A DNA stretch of 64,000 nucleotides from an uncultured Oscillospiraceae bacterium. Its GTDB lineage: Bacteria; Bacillota; Clostridia; Oscillospirales; Oscillospiraceae. The stretch is taken from positions 36,367 to 100,366 of the forward strand of contig CAKULE010000009.1 of assembly GCA_934667095.1 (NCBI GenBank), written 5' to 3'. A program made the translations under genes and the position numbers. Positions 38,361 to 47,756 of the stretch are shown piece by piece (position 1 is the stretch's first letter; each line of letters opens with the position of its first letter). The notes beneath the pieces were generated by a model. It searched no databases, was not told where the DNA came from, and was given only the letters and a program-made list of their open reading frames with translations.

Positions 38361-39846
38361 AATGATGGAACAGCTGGTTGGTCTGATACTGGGGCGTGCA
38401 GGTGAGCCGCAGACCCAGCTTGGAGTAGATGGAGCTGTCCGCCGCGGAGAGGATCACCGAGGAGTGGGCCTCACAGTCCCGCAGACTGTCCAGCGCCTCC
38501 AGCGCCCGGGCCGCCAGGGGGTCGGTGGCGGCGGAGATGGCCAGCGCGATGAGGGTCTCGTCACTGTGGAGCCGGGGGTTGTGGCTGCCCAGATGCTTGG
38601 TCTTGACGGCCTGAATGGGCTCGATGGCGGAGCGGGAGATGAGATGGACGCTGTCGTCGATGCCGGCCAGTGTCTTCAGGGCGTTGAGCAGGGCGGCGGA
38701 GGCGGCCCCCATGAGCTCGGAGGTCTTGCCGGTGACGATGGCGCCGTCAGGCAGCTGGATGGCGGCGGCGGGTTCGCCGGTCTCCTCCGCCCGGGCCTCG
38801 GCGGCGTCGATGACGGGGCGCAGCTCCCGGCTGATGGCGGCCTGCTTCATCAGCAGCTCCAGCTTGTAGACGATCTCGTCGCGGCCCTGACCCCGGCGGC
38901 AGTCGCACAGGGCGGTGTAGTACCGGCGGATGATCTCCTGTCTGGCGGCGGCGCACACCACATCGTCGTCCACGATGCAGTTGCCCACCATATTGACCCC
39001 CATGTCCGTGGGGGATTTGTAGGGGCTCTCGCCCATGATCTTCTCGAACATGGCGGCCAGCACGGGGAAGACCTCCACGTCCCGGTTGTAGTTCACCGTG
39101 GTCTCGCCGTAGGCCTGGAGGTGGAAGGGGTCGATCATGTTCACGTCGTTCAGGTCGGCGGTGGCGGCCTCATAGGCCAGATTCACCGGGTGCTGGAGGG
39201 GCAGGTTCCAGATGGGGAAGGTCTCGAACTTGGCGTAGCCCGCCTGCACACCCCGCTTGTGGTGGTGATAGAGCTGGCTGAGGCAGGTGGCCATCTTGCC
39301 GGAGCCGGGGCCGGGGGCGGTGACCACCACCAGCGGGCGGGAGGTCTCGATATAGTCGTTGCGGCCGAAGCCCTCGTCCGAGACGATGAGAGACAGGTTG
39401 TGGGGATAGCCGGGGATGGGGTAGTGGAGGTAGACCTTGACGCCCAGTGCCTCCAGCCGGCGCTTGAAGGCGTCCGCCGCGCTCTGTCCGGCGTACTGGG
39501 TGATGGTGACGCTGCCCACGTACAGCCCCTTTTCCCGGAAGGTGTCGATCAGGCGGAGCACATCCTCGTCATAGGTGATGCCCAGATCGCCGCGGACCTT
39601 GTTCTGCTCGATGGCGGCGGCGTTGATGACGATGACCATTTCCACGCTCTCCCGCAGCTCCAGCAGCATGCGGATCTTGCTGTCCGGGGCGAAGCCGGGC
39701 AGCACCCGGGCGGCGTGATAGTCGTCGAACAGCTTGCCGCCGAACTCCAGATACAGCTTGCCGCCGAACTTGGCGATGCGCTCCCGGATGCGGGCGGACT
39801 GGGTCTCCAGATATTTTTGATTATCGAATCCGATCTCTTTGGCCAT
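38359..39846 (-). CDS. DUF1846 family protein
   Basis: 495-residue cytosolic protein recognised as DUF1846 (FDNQKYLETQSARIRERI at residues 7-24; APGPGSGKMATCLSQLYHH about 177-195, which looks like a P-loop). It is a common Firmicute protein with no proven reaction that I know. Full length. No good SD is visible near ATG 39846; GAGGGAGG lies about 35 bases upstream. A good promoter precedes it. Monocistronic. Confidence 0.87.
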   Translation of the reverse strand: MAKEIGFDNQKYLETQSARIRERIAKFGGKLYLEFGGKLFDDYHAARVLPGFAPDSKIRMLLELRESVEMVIVINAAAIEQNKVRGDLGITYDEDVLRLIDTFREKGLYVGSVTITQYAGQSAADAFKRRLEALGVKVYLHYPIPGYPHNLSLIVSDEGFGRNDYIETSRPLVVVTAPGPGSGKMATCLSQLYHHHKRGVQAGYAKFETFPIWNLPLQHPVNLAYEAATADLNDVNMIDPFHLQAYGETTVNYNRDVEVFPVLAAMFEKIMGESPYKSPTDMGVNMVGNCIVDDDVVCAAARQEIIRRYYTALCDCRRGQGRDEIVYKLELLMKQAAISRELRPVIDAAEARAEETGEPAAAIQLPDGAIVTGKTSELMGAASAALLNALKTLAGIDDSVHLISRSAIEPIQAVKTKHLGSHNPRLHSDETLIALAISAATDPLAARALEALDSLRDCEAHSSVILSAADSSIYSKLGLRLTCTPQYQTNQLFHH

Positions 39847-39904
39847 GGCTGTGATTGAGCGCGCCGGGCGCGCCTGCCTCCCTCTTTTTTCACTCTGATT
39901 TCAG

Positions 39905-39933
39905 ATGATAGCACAAGAATTTAGGGCGGGCAA
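39905..39933 (-). promoter_or_regulatory. Sigma-A promoter for DUF1846 gene
   Basis: On the minus strand TTGCCC (39933-39928), 17-bp spacer, TATCAT (39910-39905) with extended -10 TGC. Confidence 0.65.
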
Positions 39934-39966
39934 GGGGCGGGAGCGCAAAAAAAGCAGAAAATCTCA

Positions 39967-40014
39967 TTTTGCAAGTTCAAGACTATTGACTTGCAAAAAA
40001 AGCGGGTGTAAAAT
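39967..40014 (+). promoter_or_regulatory. pyrG promoter with overlapping inverted repeat
   Basis: TTGACT (39986-39991), 17-bp spacer, TAAAAT (40009-40014). A perfect 10-bp inverted repeat, TTTTGCAAGT (39967-39976) and ACTTGCAAAA (39989-39998), with a 12-base spacer, overlaps the -35 box. It is placed as a repressor operator would be. Confidence 0.7.
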
Positions 40015-40049
40015 GGCACGTCAAAGAATTTTGAAGGGGGAGCTGTGGA

Positions 40050-41654
40050 ATGTTGGGAACGAAATTTATCTTTGTGACGGGCGGCGTGGTGTCCGGTCTG
40101 GGCAAGGGGATCACGGCGGCCAGCCTGGGCCGCCTGCTGAAGCAGCGGGGCCTGCGGGTGAAGGTGCAGAAGCTGGACCCTTACCTGAACGTGGACCCCG
40201 GCACCATGAGCCCTTACCAGCACGGTGAGGTATTCGTCACCGACGACGGTGCCGAGACCGATCTGGATCTGGGCCATTATGAGCGCTTTATTGACGAGAA
40301 CCTGACCATCAACTCCTCTGTATCCTCCGGTAAGGTGTACTGGAACGTACTCAACCGGGAGCGGAGCGGCGACTATCTCGGGGGTACGGTGCAGATCATC
40401 CCCCACATCACCAACGAGATCAAGCGCAATATCTACACGCTCGAGGGAGAGGACACCGACGTGGCCATCGTGGAGATTGGCGGTACGGTGGGCGACATCG
40501 AGTCCCAGCCCTTCCTGGAAGCTATCCGTCAGGTGGCCGCCGAGCGGGGCCGCCAGAACGTCATGTTCATCCACGTATCCCTCATCGTGTCCATCCCCGG
40601 CTCCGGCGAGCTGAAGAGCAAGCCCACCCAGCACTCCGCCAAGGAGCTGCTTTCCCTCGGCATCCAGCCAGACGTCATCATGTGCCGCTGCGATGAGAGC
40701 ATCCCCCGGGAGATTTTGGAGAAGATCTCCCTGTTCTGCAACATCCCCGTGGAGAACGCCATTCCCAACCTCACCGCCCCCATCCTGTACGAGGTGCCCC
40801 TTATGCTGGAGCGGGAGGGGCTGGGCGACGTGGTGGTGCGGCGTCTGGGTCTCATCTGTCACGCCCCCGACCTTACCGAGTGGGCCACCATGGTCTACCG
40901 GGCCAAGAATTGCGAGGGCACGGTGGAGATCGCGCTGGTGGGCAAGTACACCGCCCTGCACGACGCCTACCTCTCCGTGGTGGAGGCCCTGACCCACGGC
41001 GGCATCGAGAACGACATCCACGTGTCCATCCGCTGGGTGGACAGCGAGAAGGTCACAGATGAGAACGTGGCCGAGGTGCTGAAGGGAGTCCACGGCGTGC
41101 TGGTGCCCGGCGGCTTCGGCGACCGGGGCATCGAGGGCATGATCTCCGCCATCCGGTATGCCCGGGAGAACGGCGTGCCCTTCCTCGGCATCTGCCTCGG
41201 CATGCAGATGGCGGTGGTGGAATACGCCCGCCACGTGTGCGGCCTGGCGGATGCCCACTCCAGCGAGCTGGACCCCAAGACCAGGCACCCGGTGATCGAC
41301 CTTATGGCCGATCAGGTGGGGGTCACCGCCAAAGGCGGTACCATGCGGCTGGGCAGCTACCCCTGCCGGCTGGCGGAGGGCAGCCGGGCGGAGGCCATCT
41401 ACGGTGCCCGGGACATCAATGAGCGCCATCGCCACCGCTACGAGTTCAACAACGACTACCGGGACACCCTCACGCAGGCGGGGCTGGTGCTCTCCGGCCA
41501 GTCTCCCGACGGGCGGCTGGTGGAGATGATTGAGCTGCCGGAGCACCCCTTCTTTGTGGCCGGGCAGTTCCACCCGGAGCTCAAGTCCCGCCCCAACCGG
41601 GCCCACCCCCTGTTCCGGGAGTTCATCGGGGCGGCAAAGAAGTACGCAAAGTAA
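40050..41654 (+). CDS. pyrG: CTP synthase
   Basis: Makes CTP from UTP, ATP and glutamine; cytosolic tetramer. 534 residues, full length. N-terminal synthetase domain with TGGVVSGLGKGITAASLG (residues 10-27) and VQKLDPYLNVDPGTMSPYQHGE; C-terminal class I glutamine amidotransferase with nucleophile in FLGICLGMQ (about residue 380) and His/Glu in FHPELKS. ATG 40050 follows GGGGGAG. Monocistronic. The short leader (~30 bases) shows no attenuator like that of Bacillus pyrG. Confidence 0.97.
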   Translation: MLGTKFIFVTGGVVSGLGKGITAASLGRLLKQRGLRVKVQKLDPYLNVDPGTMSPYQHGEVFVTDDGAETDLDLGHYERFIDENLTINSSVSSGKVYWNVLNRERSGDYLGGTVQIIPHITNEIKRNIYTLEGEDTDVAIVEIGGTVGDIESQPFLEAIRQVAAERGRQNVMFIHVSLIVSIPGSGELKSKPTQHSAKELLSLGIQPDVIMCRCDESIPREILEKISLFCNIPVENAIPNLTAPILYEVPLMLEREGLGDVVVRRLGLICHAPDLTEWATMVYRAKNCEGTVEIALVGKYTALHDAYLSVVEALTHGGIENDIHVSIRWVDSEKVTDENVAEVLKGVHGVLVPGGFGDRGIEGMISAIRYARENGVPFLGICLGMQMAVVEYARHVCGLADAHSSELDPKTRHPVIDLMADQVGVTAKGGTMRLGSYPCRLAEGSRAEAIYGARDINERHRHRYEFNNDYRDTLTQAGLVLSGQSPDGRLVEMIELPEHPFFVAGQFHPELKSRPNRAHPLFREFIGAAKKYAK

Positions 41655-41664
41655 TATTGAGTGC

Positions 41665-41705
41665 AAAAAAATCCCCTGCGTCATCGACGCAGGGGATTTT
41701 TTATG
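41665..41705 (+). terminator. Terminator after pyrG
   Basis: A stem of about 17 bp (41665-41682 with 41686-41702) with a T tract; convergent with the PMT gene and probably bidirectional. Confidence 0.9.
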
Positions 41706-41751
41706 GCTTTTTAATCCGGAGGGTCAGGGGGGTGGTTAGAGTTATTCCCCT

Positions 41752-43833
41752 TTACAGCGGCCAGCTGGGGAACCAGCGGAGGAAGAGGTCGCTGTACCAC
41801 AGGGGGATGTACAGGCCGATGAGGGCGGGGTAGAACAGGGCGTACAGTGCCGCGGCGCAGCCGGTGAAGCCGTAGACCGCCAGCGTGCACCCCTCCCGCC
41901 GGCGCTCCAGCATGTCGTTCATCAGGTAGGCGATGGAGAACACCAGGAACAGCATGGTGGGGAAGTAGTGGTAGGCAAACAGGATGCGGCCGATGCCCAG
42001 CCACGGCACGAACTGGGACAGCAGGGCGATGATGATGAACAGCCCCCGGCCGCATTTGCGCCGGATGGTCTGAATGATCACGGCGACGAAGGACAGCAGC
42101 CCGCACCAGGATACCAGCGGGTTGTTGAAGGAGGCGAACAGGCTCTTATAGCCGGAGACGGACAGGTCCCGGTAGTAGAGGATGGGCCGGGCATCGAAGA
42201 TCCACTGGTACCAGTAGGACTCATAGGGGTGGGGAGTGTGGACGCCCTGATGGTAGGTGAGCATGAAGTGCTGGTTGCGCAGCATGATGTCCACCGGGTT
42301 GTCGGAGCTCCGGGGAATGGCGTTGAAGAAGCTCTCATCGCTGTGGAGGTATTCGCCCAGCTTGGCGAAGGGCCACGCAAGGGACTCCTTCGCCATGTCC
42401 CAGAAGGAGCCAGCGTTCCCCGCGGCGGAGGCGTAGGGGAAGTAGGAGGCGGTGTAGATGCACACGGGGATGAGGATGAAGAACACCACGGACAGGCCGA
42501 TGGTGCCCCAGACGTAAGGGGCGAAGCGGGGGCGGCGGCTCTCGTCCACGGCCAGGGCCCACTCCCGGCCCTTGAAGATCAGCCCCAGCAGCCACAGCAC
42601 GGCGAGACCGATGCCGGCGTACACCACCGTCCACTTGCTGGCGCAGCCGATGCCCCAGAACAGTCCGCACAGGAACAGGGGCAGGATGGACCGCCGCAGC
42701 CGGCTGCCGGCGGGGACGGACAGCCAGCGGTACATAAAATAGTAGGACACCAGGATGAAGAACACGCCGTAGGTGTCGATGGTGGCGATGCGGGTCTGCA
42801 CCAGATGCATGAAGTCGAAGGCGAACAGGCAGGTGCCGCAGAAGGCCACGGCGGTCTTGCCGAAGAGGTTCTTCAGGAATAGGTAGAGCACCGGCAGCAT
42901 CAGCACGCCGAACAGCGTGCCCATGAACCGCCAGCCGAAGGGGGTCATGCCGAAGAGCTGCACCCCCAGCGCGATGATCAGCTTGCCCAGCGGCGGGTGG
43001 GACACCTCGTAGGGATAGACGTTGTTCAGATGCTCCAGGGCAGTGCGGGGGTGATAGATCTCGTCAAAGTAGGAGGAATTCATGTAGGTGGCCTTGTCCG
43101 CCCACTGGTCAAATTCGTCAAAGAGGGTCTCGCCCCCCTCGTCCACGTGGTTGGGCAGGAGGGGCTGACCGCCGTTCCACAGGGCCAGCTCCGCGATCCA
43201 CAGACCCTCCGGCCGCTCCACCTTGCCGGCGGTGAGGCGGAAGAAGCGGGCGGTGATGGGCCCGGTGGGAAGAGCGTTCCCCTCCTCGGCAGCGTTCAGG
43301 TCGTTTACCACCCACTTGAGCAGCTGATTGTACGCCTGAGGCATCGCGATGCTGTCCCAGCTCTCCCCGTCCAGCGAGTACTCCAGCGTGTAGCTGCCGG
43401 TGCCCAGCGCCGTGAAGTAGGACAGCTTGTCCACGGTCACCGCTTCATTGTAGGAGAAGCTGTAGGACATCTCCGGTTGGAAGATGGTGTAGGTCTGGGG
43501 TCCGGTGACGTTGCCCAGCTGGAAGAAGGCCGTGGCGGCGTACACCACCGTCACCAGCAGCATGGGCAGCCAGTCCCGCCGCTCGAAGGGATGGCGCTTC
43601 AGGGTAAGGGTCATGGAGCGGGGCTTGGCCTCCGCCTCGGACATGGCGATCCACTCCAGCGAGTGGGGCCGGGGCTTCAGGCAGTGCCAGTAGTAGGCGA
43701 AGAACGCCACACAGACCCCAAGGCCCAGCACGGCAAAGGCCACCGCCGGAGACAGGCTCCCAAAGAACCACGACAGGCCGTAGCGGATATTTTCCCAGAG
43801 CCCGGCGGGCTCCGCAGTGAGGAAGAGCTTCAT
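41752..43833 (-). CDS. PMT-family glycosyltransferase (dolichyl-phosphate-mannose-type)
   Basis: 693-residue polytopic GT39-like enzyme that transfers a sugar from a polyprenyl phosphate carrier to an extracellular acceptor. Family motif SSYFDEIYHPRTALEHL (about residues 254-270) with the catalytic Asp-Glu, HPPLGKLIIALG, then about ten C-terminal helices. An unusual extracytoplasmic segment at about residues 118-225 looks like a discoidin (F5/8C) carbohydrate-binding domain (SYTLEYSLDGESWD, ARFFRLTAGKV, LWIAELALWN) inserted between membrane helices. SD GGAGGT before 43833. Alone, no partner glycosylation genes. Confidence 0.87.
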   Translation of the reverse strand: MKLFLTAEPAGLWENIRYGLSWFFGSLSPAVAFAVLGLGVCVAFFAYYWHCLKPRPHSLEWIAMSEAEAKPRSMTLTLKRHPFERRDWLPMLLVTVVYAATAFFQLGNVTGPQTYTIFQPEMSYSFSYNEAVTVDKLSYFTALGTGSYTLEYSLDGESWDSIAMPQAYNQLLKWVVNDLNAAEEGNALPTGPITARFFRLTAGKVERPEGLWIAELALWNGGQPLLPNHVDEGGETLFDEFDQWADKATYMNSSYFDEIYHPRTALEHLNNVYPYEVSHPPLGKLIIALGVQLFGMTPFGWRFMGTLFGVLMLPVLYLFLKNLFGKTAVAFCGTCLFAFDFMHLVQTRIATIDTYGVFFILVSYYFMYRWLSVPAGSRLRRSILPLFLCGLFWGIGCASKWTVVYAGIGLAVLWLLGLIFKGREWALAVDESRRPRFAPYVWGTIGLSVVFFILIPVCIYTASYFPYASAAGNAGSFWDMAKESLAWPFAKLGEYLHSDESFFNAIPRSSDNPVDIMLRNQHFMLTYHQGVHTPHPYESYWYQWIFDARPILYYRDLSVSGYKSLFASFNNPLVSWCGLLSFVAVIIQTIRRKCGRGLFIIIALLSQFVPWLGIGRILFAYHYFPTMLFLVFSIAYLMNDMLERRREGCTLAVYGFTGCAAALYALFYPALIGLYIPLWYSDLFLRWFPSWPL

Positions 43834-44017
43834 AGTAAATACCTCCGGAAGGGCGGTCGATTTCTATAAGGTATTCTACTACGAAACGGAGGGAAAAGAA
43901 AGCCCGATTTTGCGTTGCACGGGACCGTGCAAGGTTAGCAGTCCGGAGGTGCTCCTGCGAAAAGAGACAGAGTTTTTGCAAAGAGGTATCATTCACATTT
44001 AATTTACAACTGCCCTA

Positions 44018-44046
44018 TTGACATTTCGGGGGGGCAGTGCTACATT
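44018..44046 (+). promoter_or_regulatory. Sigma-A promoter for hrcA-grpE-dnaK-dnaJ
   Basis: Perfect TTGACA (44018-44023), 17-bp spacer, TACATT (44041-44046). Confidence 0.8.
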
Positions 44047-44050
44047 ATCA

Positions 44051-44077
44051 TTAGCACTCGGGTATGTGGAGTGCTAA
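44051..44077. promoter_or_regulatory. CIRCE operator (HrcA binding site)
   Basis: TTAGCACTC (44051-44059), 9-base spacer, GAGTGCTAA (44069-44077): perfect consensus, right after the -10 box and before hrcA. Confidence 0.97.
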
Positions 44078-44097
44078 ACCAGAGAGGAGGCGGCGGA

Positions 44098-45162
44098 ATG
44101 GAACTCAGCGAGCGGAAAAAGAAGATCCTGCGTGCCGTGGTGGAGAGCTACGTGCAGACCGCGGAGCCGGTGGGCTCCAAGGCGATTCTGGAGCTGGCTG
44201 ACCTGAACGTCTCCTCCGCCACCATCCGCAACGAGCTGGCTGACCTGACGGAGCAGGGCTATCTGGAGCAGCCCCATACCTCCGCCGGGCGCATCCCGTC
44301 CCCCAAGGGCTACCGCCTATACGTCAACGAGCTGATGGAGGACCAGCGCCTCTCCCTTGAGGAGACCCGCCAGATCAACGAGGCCCTGCACCTGAAGATG
44401 CAGGAGCTGGACAAGGTCATCGATCAGGCGGGGCGCATGGTGTCCCAGCTGACCAACTACCCGGCCTTCGCCGTGGCGGGCAACCCCCGCCGGGTGACCA
44501 TCTGCCGGTTCGACCTGATCTTGGTGGATGCAAATTCCTTTATTGTGGTGGTCATGACCGACGGGAATGTGGTAAAGAATAAGCTGATCCACCTGCCCGC
44601 CGAGTTGTCCGAGCCCCAGCTCCAGCTTCTCACCGCCCTGCTGAACACCTCGTTCACCGGCAAGACGCTGGACGAGCTGACCCCGGAGCTGATGCGGGTG
44701 GCCGAGCACGCAGCCGGCAGTTCCTACGGGCTCATCTCGCTGGTGGTGTCCTTCGCCATGGATGTACTGGACGAGATGGAGAACGGCGCCGTCTATACCG
44801 CCGGGGCCAGCCACATTCTGGACCACCCGGAATATCAGGATGTGGGCAAGGCCCAGAAGCTGATGACCTACCTCAGCGAGGAACAGTCCCTGATCCAGTC
44901 CCTGGCGCTGCCCACCATGGGCGATGACAATACGAAGATCCTCATCGGCCCGGAGAACGTGGCCGAGGAGCTGAAGGATACCAGCGTAGTGCTGGCCAGC
45001 TACGACATCGGCGACGGCATGAAGGGCGTCATCGGTGTGGTGGGCCCCACCCGCATGGATTACGGCAAGGTGGCCGCCAAGCTGTCCTACGTGGCAGACG
45101 GGCTGTCCAAGCTATTCGGGCAGACTGAGCTGCCGCCGTCCAAGCCGGAAAAGGAGGAGTAA
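44098..45162 (+). CDS. hrcA: Heat-inducible transcription repressor HrcA
   Basis: 354-residue repressor of class I heat-shock genes; binds CIRCE as a dimer and needs GroE for activity. N-terminal winged helix (SATIRNELADLTEQGYLEQPHTSAGRIPS, residues about 41-69) is strongly conserved, followed by the GAF-like and inserted dimerisation domains; C-terminal IGVVGPTRMDYGKV is typical. ATG 44098 follows GAGGAGGCGG; the longer in-frame start would run through the CIRCE element. First gene of the operon it controls, so autoregulated. Confidence 0.96.
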   Translation: MELSERKKKILRAVVESYVQTAEPVGSKAILELADLNVSSATIRNELADLTEQGYLEQPHTSAGRIPSPKGYRLYVNELMEDQRLSLEETRQINEALHLKMQELDKVIDQAGRMVSQLTNYPAFAVAGNPRRVTICRFDLILVDANSFIVVVMTDGNVVKNKLIHLPAELSEPQLQLLTALLNTSFTGKTLDELTPELMRVAEHAAGSSYGLISLVVSFAMDVLDEMENGAVYTAGASHILDHPEYQDVGKAQKLMTYLSEEQSLIQSLALPTMGDDNTKILIGPENVAEELKDTSVVLASYDIGDGMKGVIGVVGPTRMDYGKVAAKLSYVADGLSKLFGQTELPPSKPEKEE

Positions 45163-45168
45163 GACCCC

Positions 45169-45735
45169 ATGTCAGAAAAGAAGAAAAAACAGAATACCGC
45201 CGCCGAGGCCGAGCAGGCCCCGGAGACGACCAAGGTGCCGGAGACCGAGGTCCCGGCAGAGGAGAAGCCGGAGACCGAGCCCACCGCGCCGGTCACGGAG
45301 ACTTCCGATGACAGCGCGGCCAAGCTGGCCGCGGCGGAGGACCGCTTCCTCCGGCTGGCGGCTGAGTACGACAACTACCGCAAGCGCACCACCCGGGAGA
45401 AGGAGGCCGCATGGACCGAGGCCAAGGCCCAGACCGTCAGCGCCTTCCTTCCCGTGTACGACAACCTCGAGCGGGCCCTGAAGCAGGAGACCGCCGACGC
45501 CGCCTACGCCAAGGGCGTAGAGATGACCATGAAGGGGCTTCAGGATGCCCTGACCGGGCTGGGCGTGGAGCTGATTCCCGCGCTGGGCGAGACCTTCGAC
45601 CCCAACCGCCACAACGCGGTGATGCACGTGGAGGACGACTCCGTGGGCGAGAACACCGTGGTGGAGGTCTTCCAGCAGGGTTTCCTCTGCGGCGAGAAGG
45701 TCATCCGGTTCGCGATGGTGAAGGTAGCCAATTAG
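45169..45735 (+). CDS. grpE: Nucleotide exchange factor GrpE
   Basis: 188-residue DnaK cochaperone that releases ADP. A disordered acidic N-terminal third (residues 1-50, rich in Glu, Thr and Pro) leads into the long coiled coil (FLRLAAEYDNYRKRTTREKE) and the C-terminal beta wing (GETFDPNRHNAVMHVED, VVEVFQQGF). AAGGAGG precedes ATG 45169, 6 bases after the hrcA stop. Confidence 0.96.
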   Translation: MSEKKKKQNTAAEAEQAPETTKVPETEVPAEEKPETEPTAPVTETSDDSAAKLAAAEDRFLRLAAEYDNYRKRTTREKEAAWTEAKAQTVSAFLPVYDNLERALKQETADAAYAKGVEMTMKGLQDALTGLGVELIPALGETFDPNRHNAVMHVEDDSVGENTVVEVFQQGFLCGEKVIRFAMVKVAN

Positions 45736-45809
45736 CATACCCCGCGCCCCAGCGGCGCACAACATAACTTTGTATAAACAATTTGCGTATTTATAGGAGG
45801 AACAACATT

Positions 45810-47669
45810 ATGTCTAAAATCATTGGTATCGATCTTGGTACGACCAATTCCTGCGTAGCAGTCATGGAGGGCGGCGAGGCCGTCGTCATCCCCAACGCCG
45901 AGGGCAACCGCACCACCCCGTCCGTGGTGGCTTTCTCCAAGGACGGCGAGCGTATGGTGGGCCAGGTGGCTAAGCGCCAGGCCATCACCAACCCCGACCG
46001 CACCATTTCTTCCATCAAGCGTGAGATGGGCTCCGACTACCGCGTCACCGTGGACGGCAAGAGCTACACCCCTCAGGAGATCAGCGCTATGATCCTGCAG
46101 AAGCTGAAGGCTGACGCCGAGGCCTATCTGGGCCAGTCCGTCAGCGAGGCCGTCATCACCGTCCCCGCCTATTTCACTGACGCCCAGCGTCAGGCCACCA
46201 AGGATGCCGGCCGCATCGCCGGTCTGGAGGTCAAGCGTATCATCAACGAGCCCACCGCCGCTGCTGTGGCCTATGGTGTGGATAAGGAGTCCGACCAGAA
46301 GATCATGGTCTACGATCTGGGCGGCGGCACTTTCGATGTGTCCGTGCTGGAGGTCGGCGACGGCGTGATCCAGGTGCTGGCCACCGCCGGCAACAACCGT
46401 CTGGGCGGCGACGACTTCGACAAGTGCGTCATGGACTGGATGGCTGCCGAGTTCAAGCGTGCCGAGGGCATCGACCTCACCGGCGACAAGGTCGCCATGC
46501 AGCGTCTGAAGGAGGCCGCTGAGAAGGCCAAGATCGAGCTGTCCGGCGTCACCTCTACCACCATCAACCTGCCCTATATCACCGCCGACGCCACCGGCCC
46601 CAAGCATCTGGAGCTGACCCTTACCCGGGCCAAGTTCAATGAGCTGACCGCCCATCTGGTGGATGCCACCACCGGCCCCGTGCGTCAGGCTCTGAGCGAT
46701 TCCGGCCTGAAGGCCAGCGATCTCCACAAGGTCTTGCTGGTGGGCGGCTCCAGCCGTATCCCCGCCGTGCAGGAGGCCGTGAAGAAGATCACCGGCCTCG
46801 AGGGCTTCAAGGGCATCAACCCCGACGAGTGCGTGGCTATGGGCGCCGCCATTCAGGGCGGTATCCTCAGCGACGACCCCTCTGCCAAGAAGGACCTGCT
46901 GCTGCTGGACGTGACCCCGCTGTCTCTGGGCATTGAGACCATGGGCGGCGTCTGCACCAAGATCATCGAGCGCAACACCACCATCCCTGTGAAGAAGAGC
47001 CAGATCTTCACCACCGCTGCCGACAACCAGACCTCCGTGGAGGTCCACGTGCTGCAGGGCGAGCGCGAGATGGCGCAGTACAACAAGACCCTGGGCCGCT
47101 TCCATCTGGACGGTATCGCTCCCGCCCGCCGCGGCGTGCCTCAGATCGAGGTGTCCTTCGACATCGACGCCAACGGCATCGTGAACGTCTCCGCCAAGGA
47201 CCTTGGCACCGGCAAGGAGCAGAACATCACCATCACCTCCTCCACCAACATGTCCAAGGAGGACATCGACAAGGCCGTCCGCGACGCCGAGCAGTTCGCC
47301 GCTGAGGACGCCAAGCGCAAGGAGGAAGTGGACGTCCGCAATCAGGCCGACCAGATGGTCTATCAGACTGAGAAGACCCTCAGCGACATGGGCGACAAGC
47401 TGAACAGCTCCGACAAGGCCAGCATCGAGGGCGAGCTGAACAAGGTGAAGGAGGCCCTGAAGGGCACTGACACCACCGCCATCAAGAACGCCACCGACGG
47501 TCTGACCAAGGCCTTCTACGCCGTCAGCGAGAAGCTGTACGCTCAGAATGGCCAGCAGGGCGCCGGCCCCGACATGGGCGGCGCAGCCGGCTCCACCGGC
47601 GCCGGCAACGGCGGCGACGACGTGGTGGATGCCGACTACGAAGTCGTGGACGACGATCAGAACAAGTAA
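45810..47669 (+). CDS. dnaK: Molecular chaperone DnaK (Hsp70)
   Basis: 619-residue Hsp70. ATPase domain starts IIGIDLGTTNSCVAVMEGG; other blocks are NEPTAAAVAYG, DLGGGTFDVSVLEVGDG and VLLVGGSSRIPAVQ. It lacks the ~24-residue insertion found in Gram-negative DnaK, as expected for Firmicutes. Substrate domain with PLSLGIETMGG. Gly/Ala-rich tail ending DADYEVVDDDQNK. ATG 45810 follows ATAGGAGG. Third gene of the hrcA operon. Confidence 0.98.
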   Translation: MSKIIGIDLGTTNSCVAVMEGGEAVVIPNAEGNRTTPSVVAFSKDGERMVGQVAKRQAITNPDRTISSIKREMGSDYRVTVDGKSYTPQEISAMILQKLKADAEAYLGQSVSEAVITVPAYFTDAQRQATKDAGRIAGLEVKRIINEPTAAAVAYGVDKESDQKIMVYDLGGGTFDVSVLEVGDGVIQVLATAGNNRLGGDDFDKCVMDWMAAEFKRAEGIDLTGDKVAMQRLKEAAEKAKIELSGVTSTTINLPYITADATGPKHLELTLTRAKFNELTAHLVDATTGPVRQALSDSGLKASDLHKVLLVGGSSRIPAVQEAVKKITGLEGFKGINPDECVAMGAAIQGGILSDDPSAKKDLLLLDVTPLSLGIETMGGVCTKIIERNTTIPVKKSQIFTTAADNQTSVEVHVLQGEREMAQYNKTLGRFHLDGIAPARRGVPQIEVSFDIDANGIVNVSAKDLGTGKEQNITITSSTNMSKEDIDKAVRDAEQFAAEDAKRKEEVDVRNQADQMVYQTEKTLSDMGDKLNSSDKASIEGELNKVKEALKGTDTTAIKNATDGLTKAFYAVSEKLYAQNGQQGAGPDMGGAAGSTGAGNGGDDVVDADYEVVDDDQNK

Positions 47670-47689
47670 GGACTGAATACGCGGAAATG

Positions 47690-47716
47690 GGCGGGGCCGC
47701 CGGCCCCGCCGTTTCC
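47690..47716 (+). other. GC-rich intercistronic hairpin between dnaK and dnaJ
   Basis: A 9-bp perfect GC stem (47690-47698 with 47702-47710), extended by a further A/T step, with no T tract. Could lower dnaJ expression or protect the dnaK mRNA. Confidence 0.5.
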
Positions 47717-47756
47717 CATGTAAAGACCTTATCTCTCAAAGAGAGGTGACACATAG

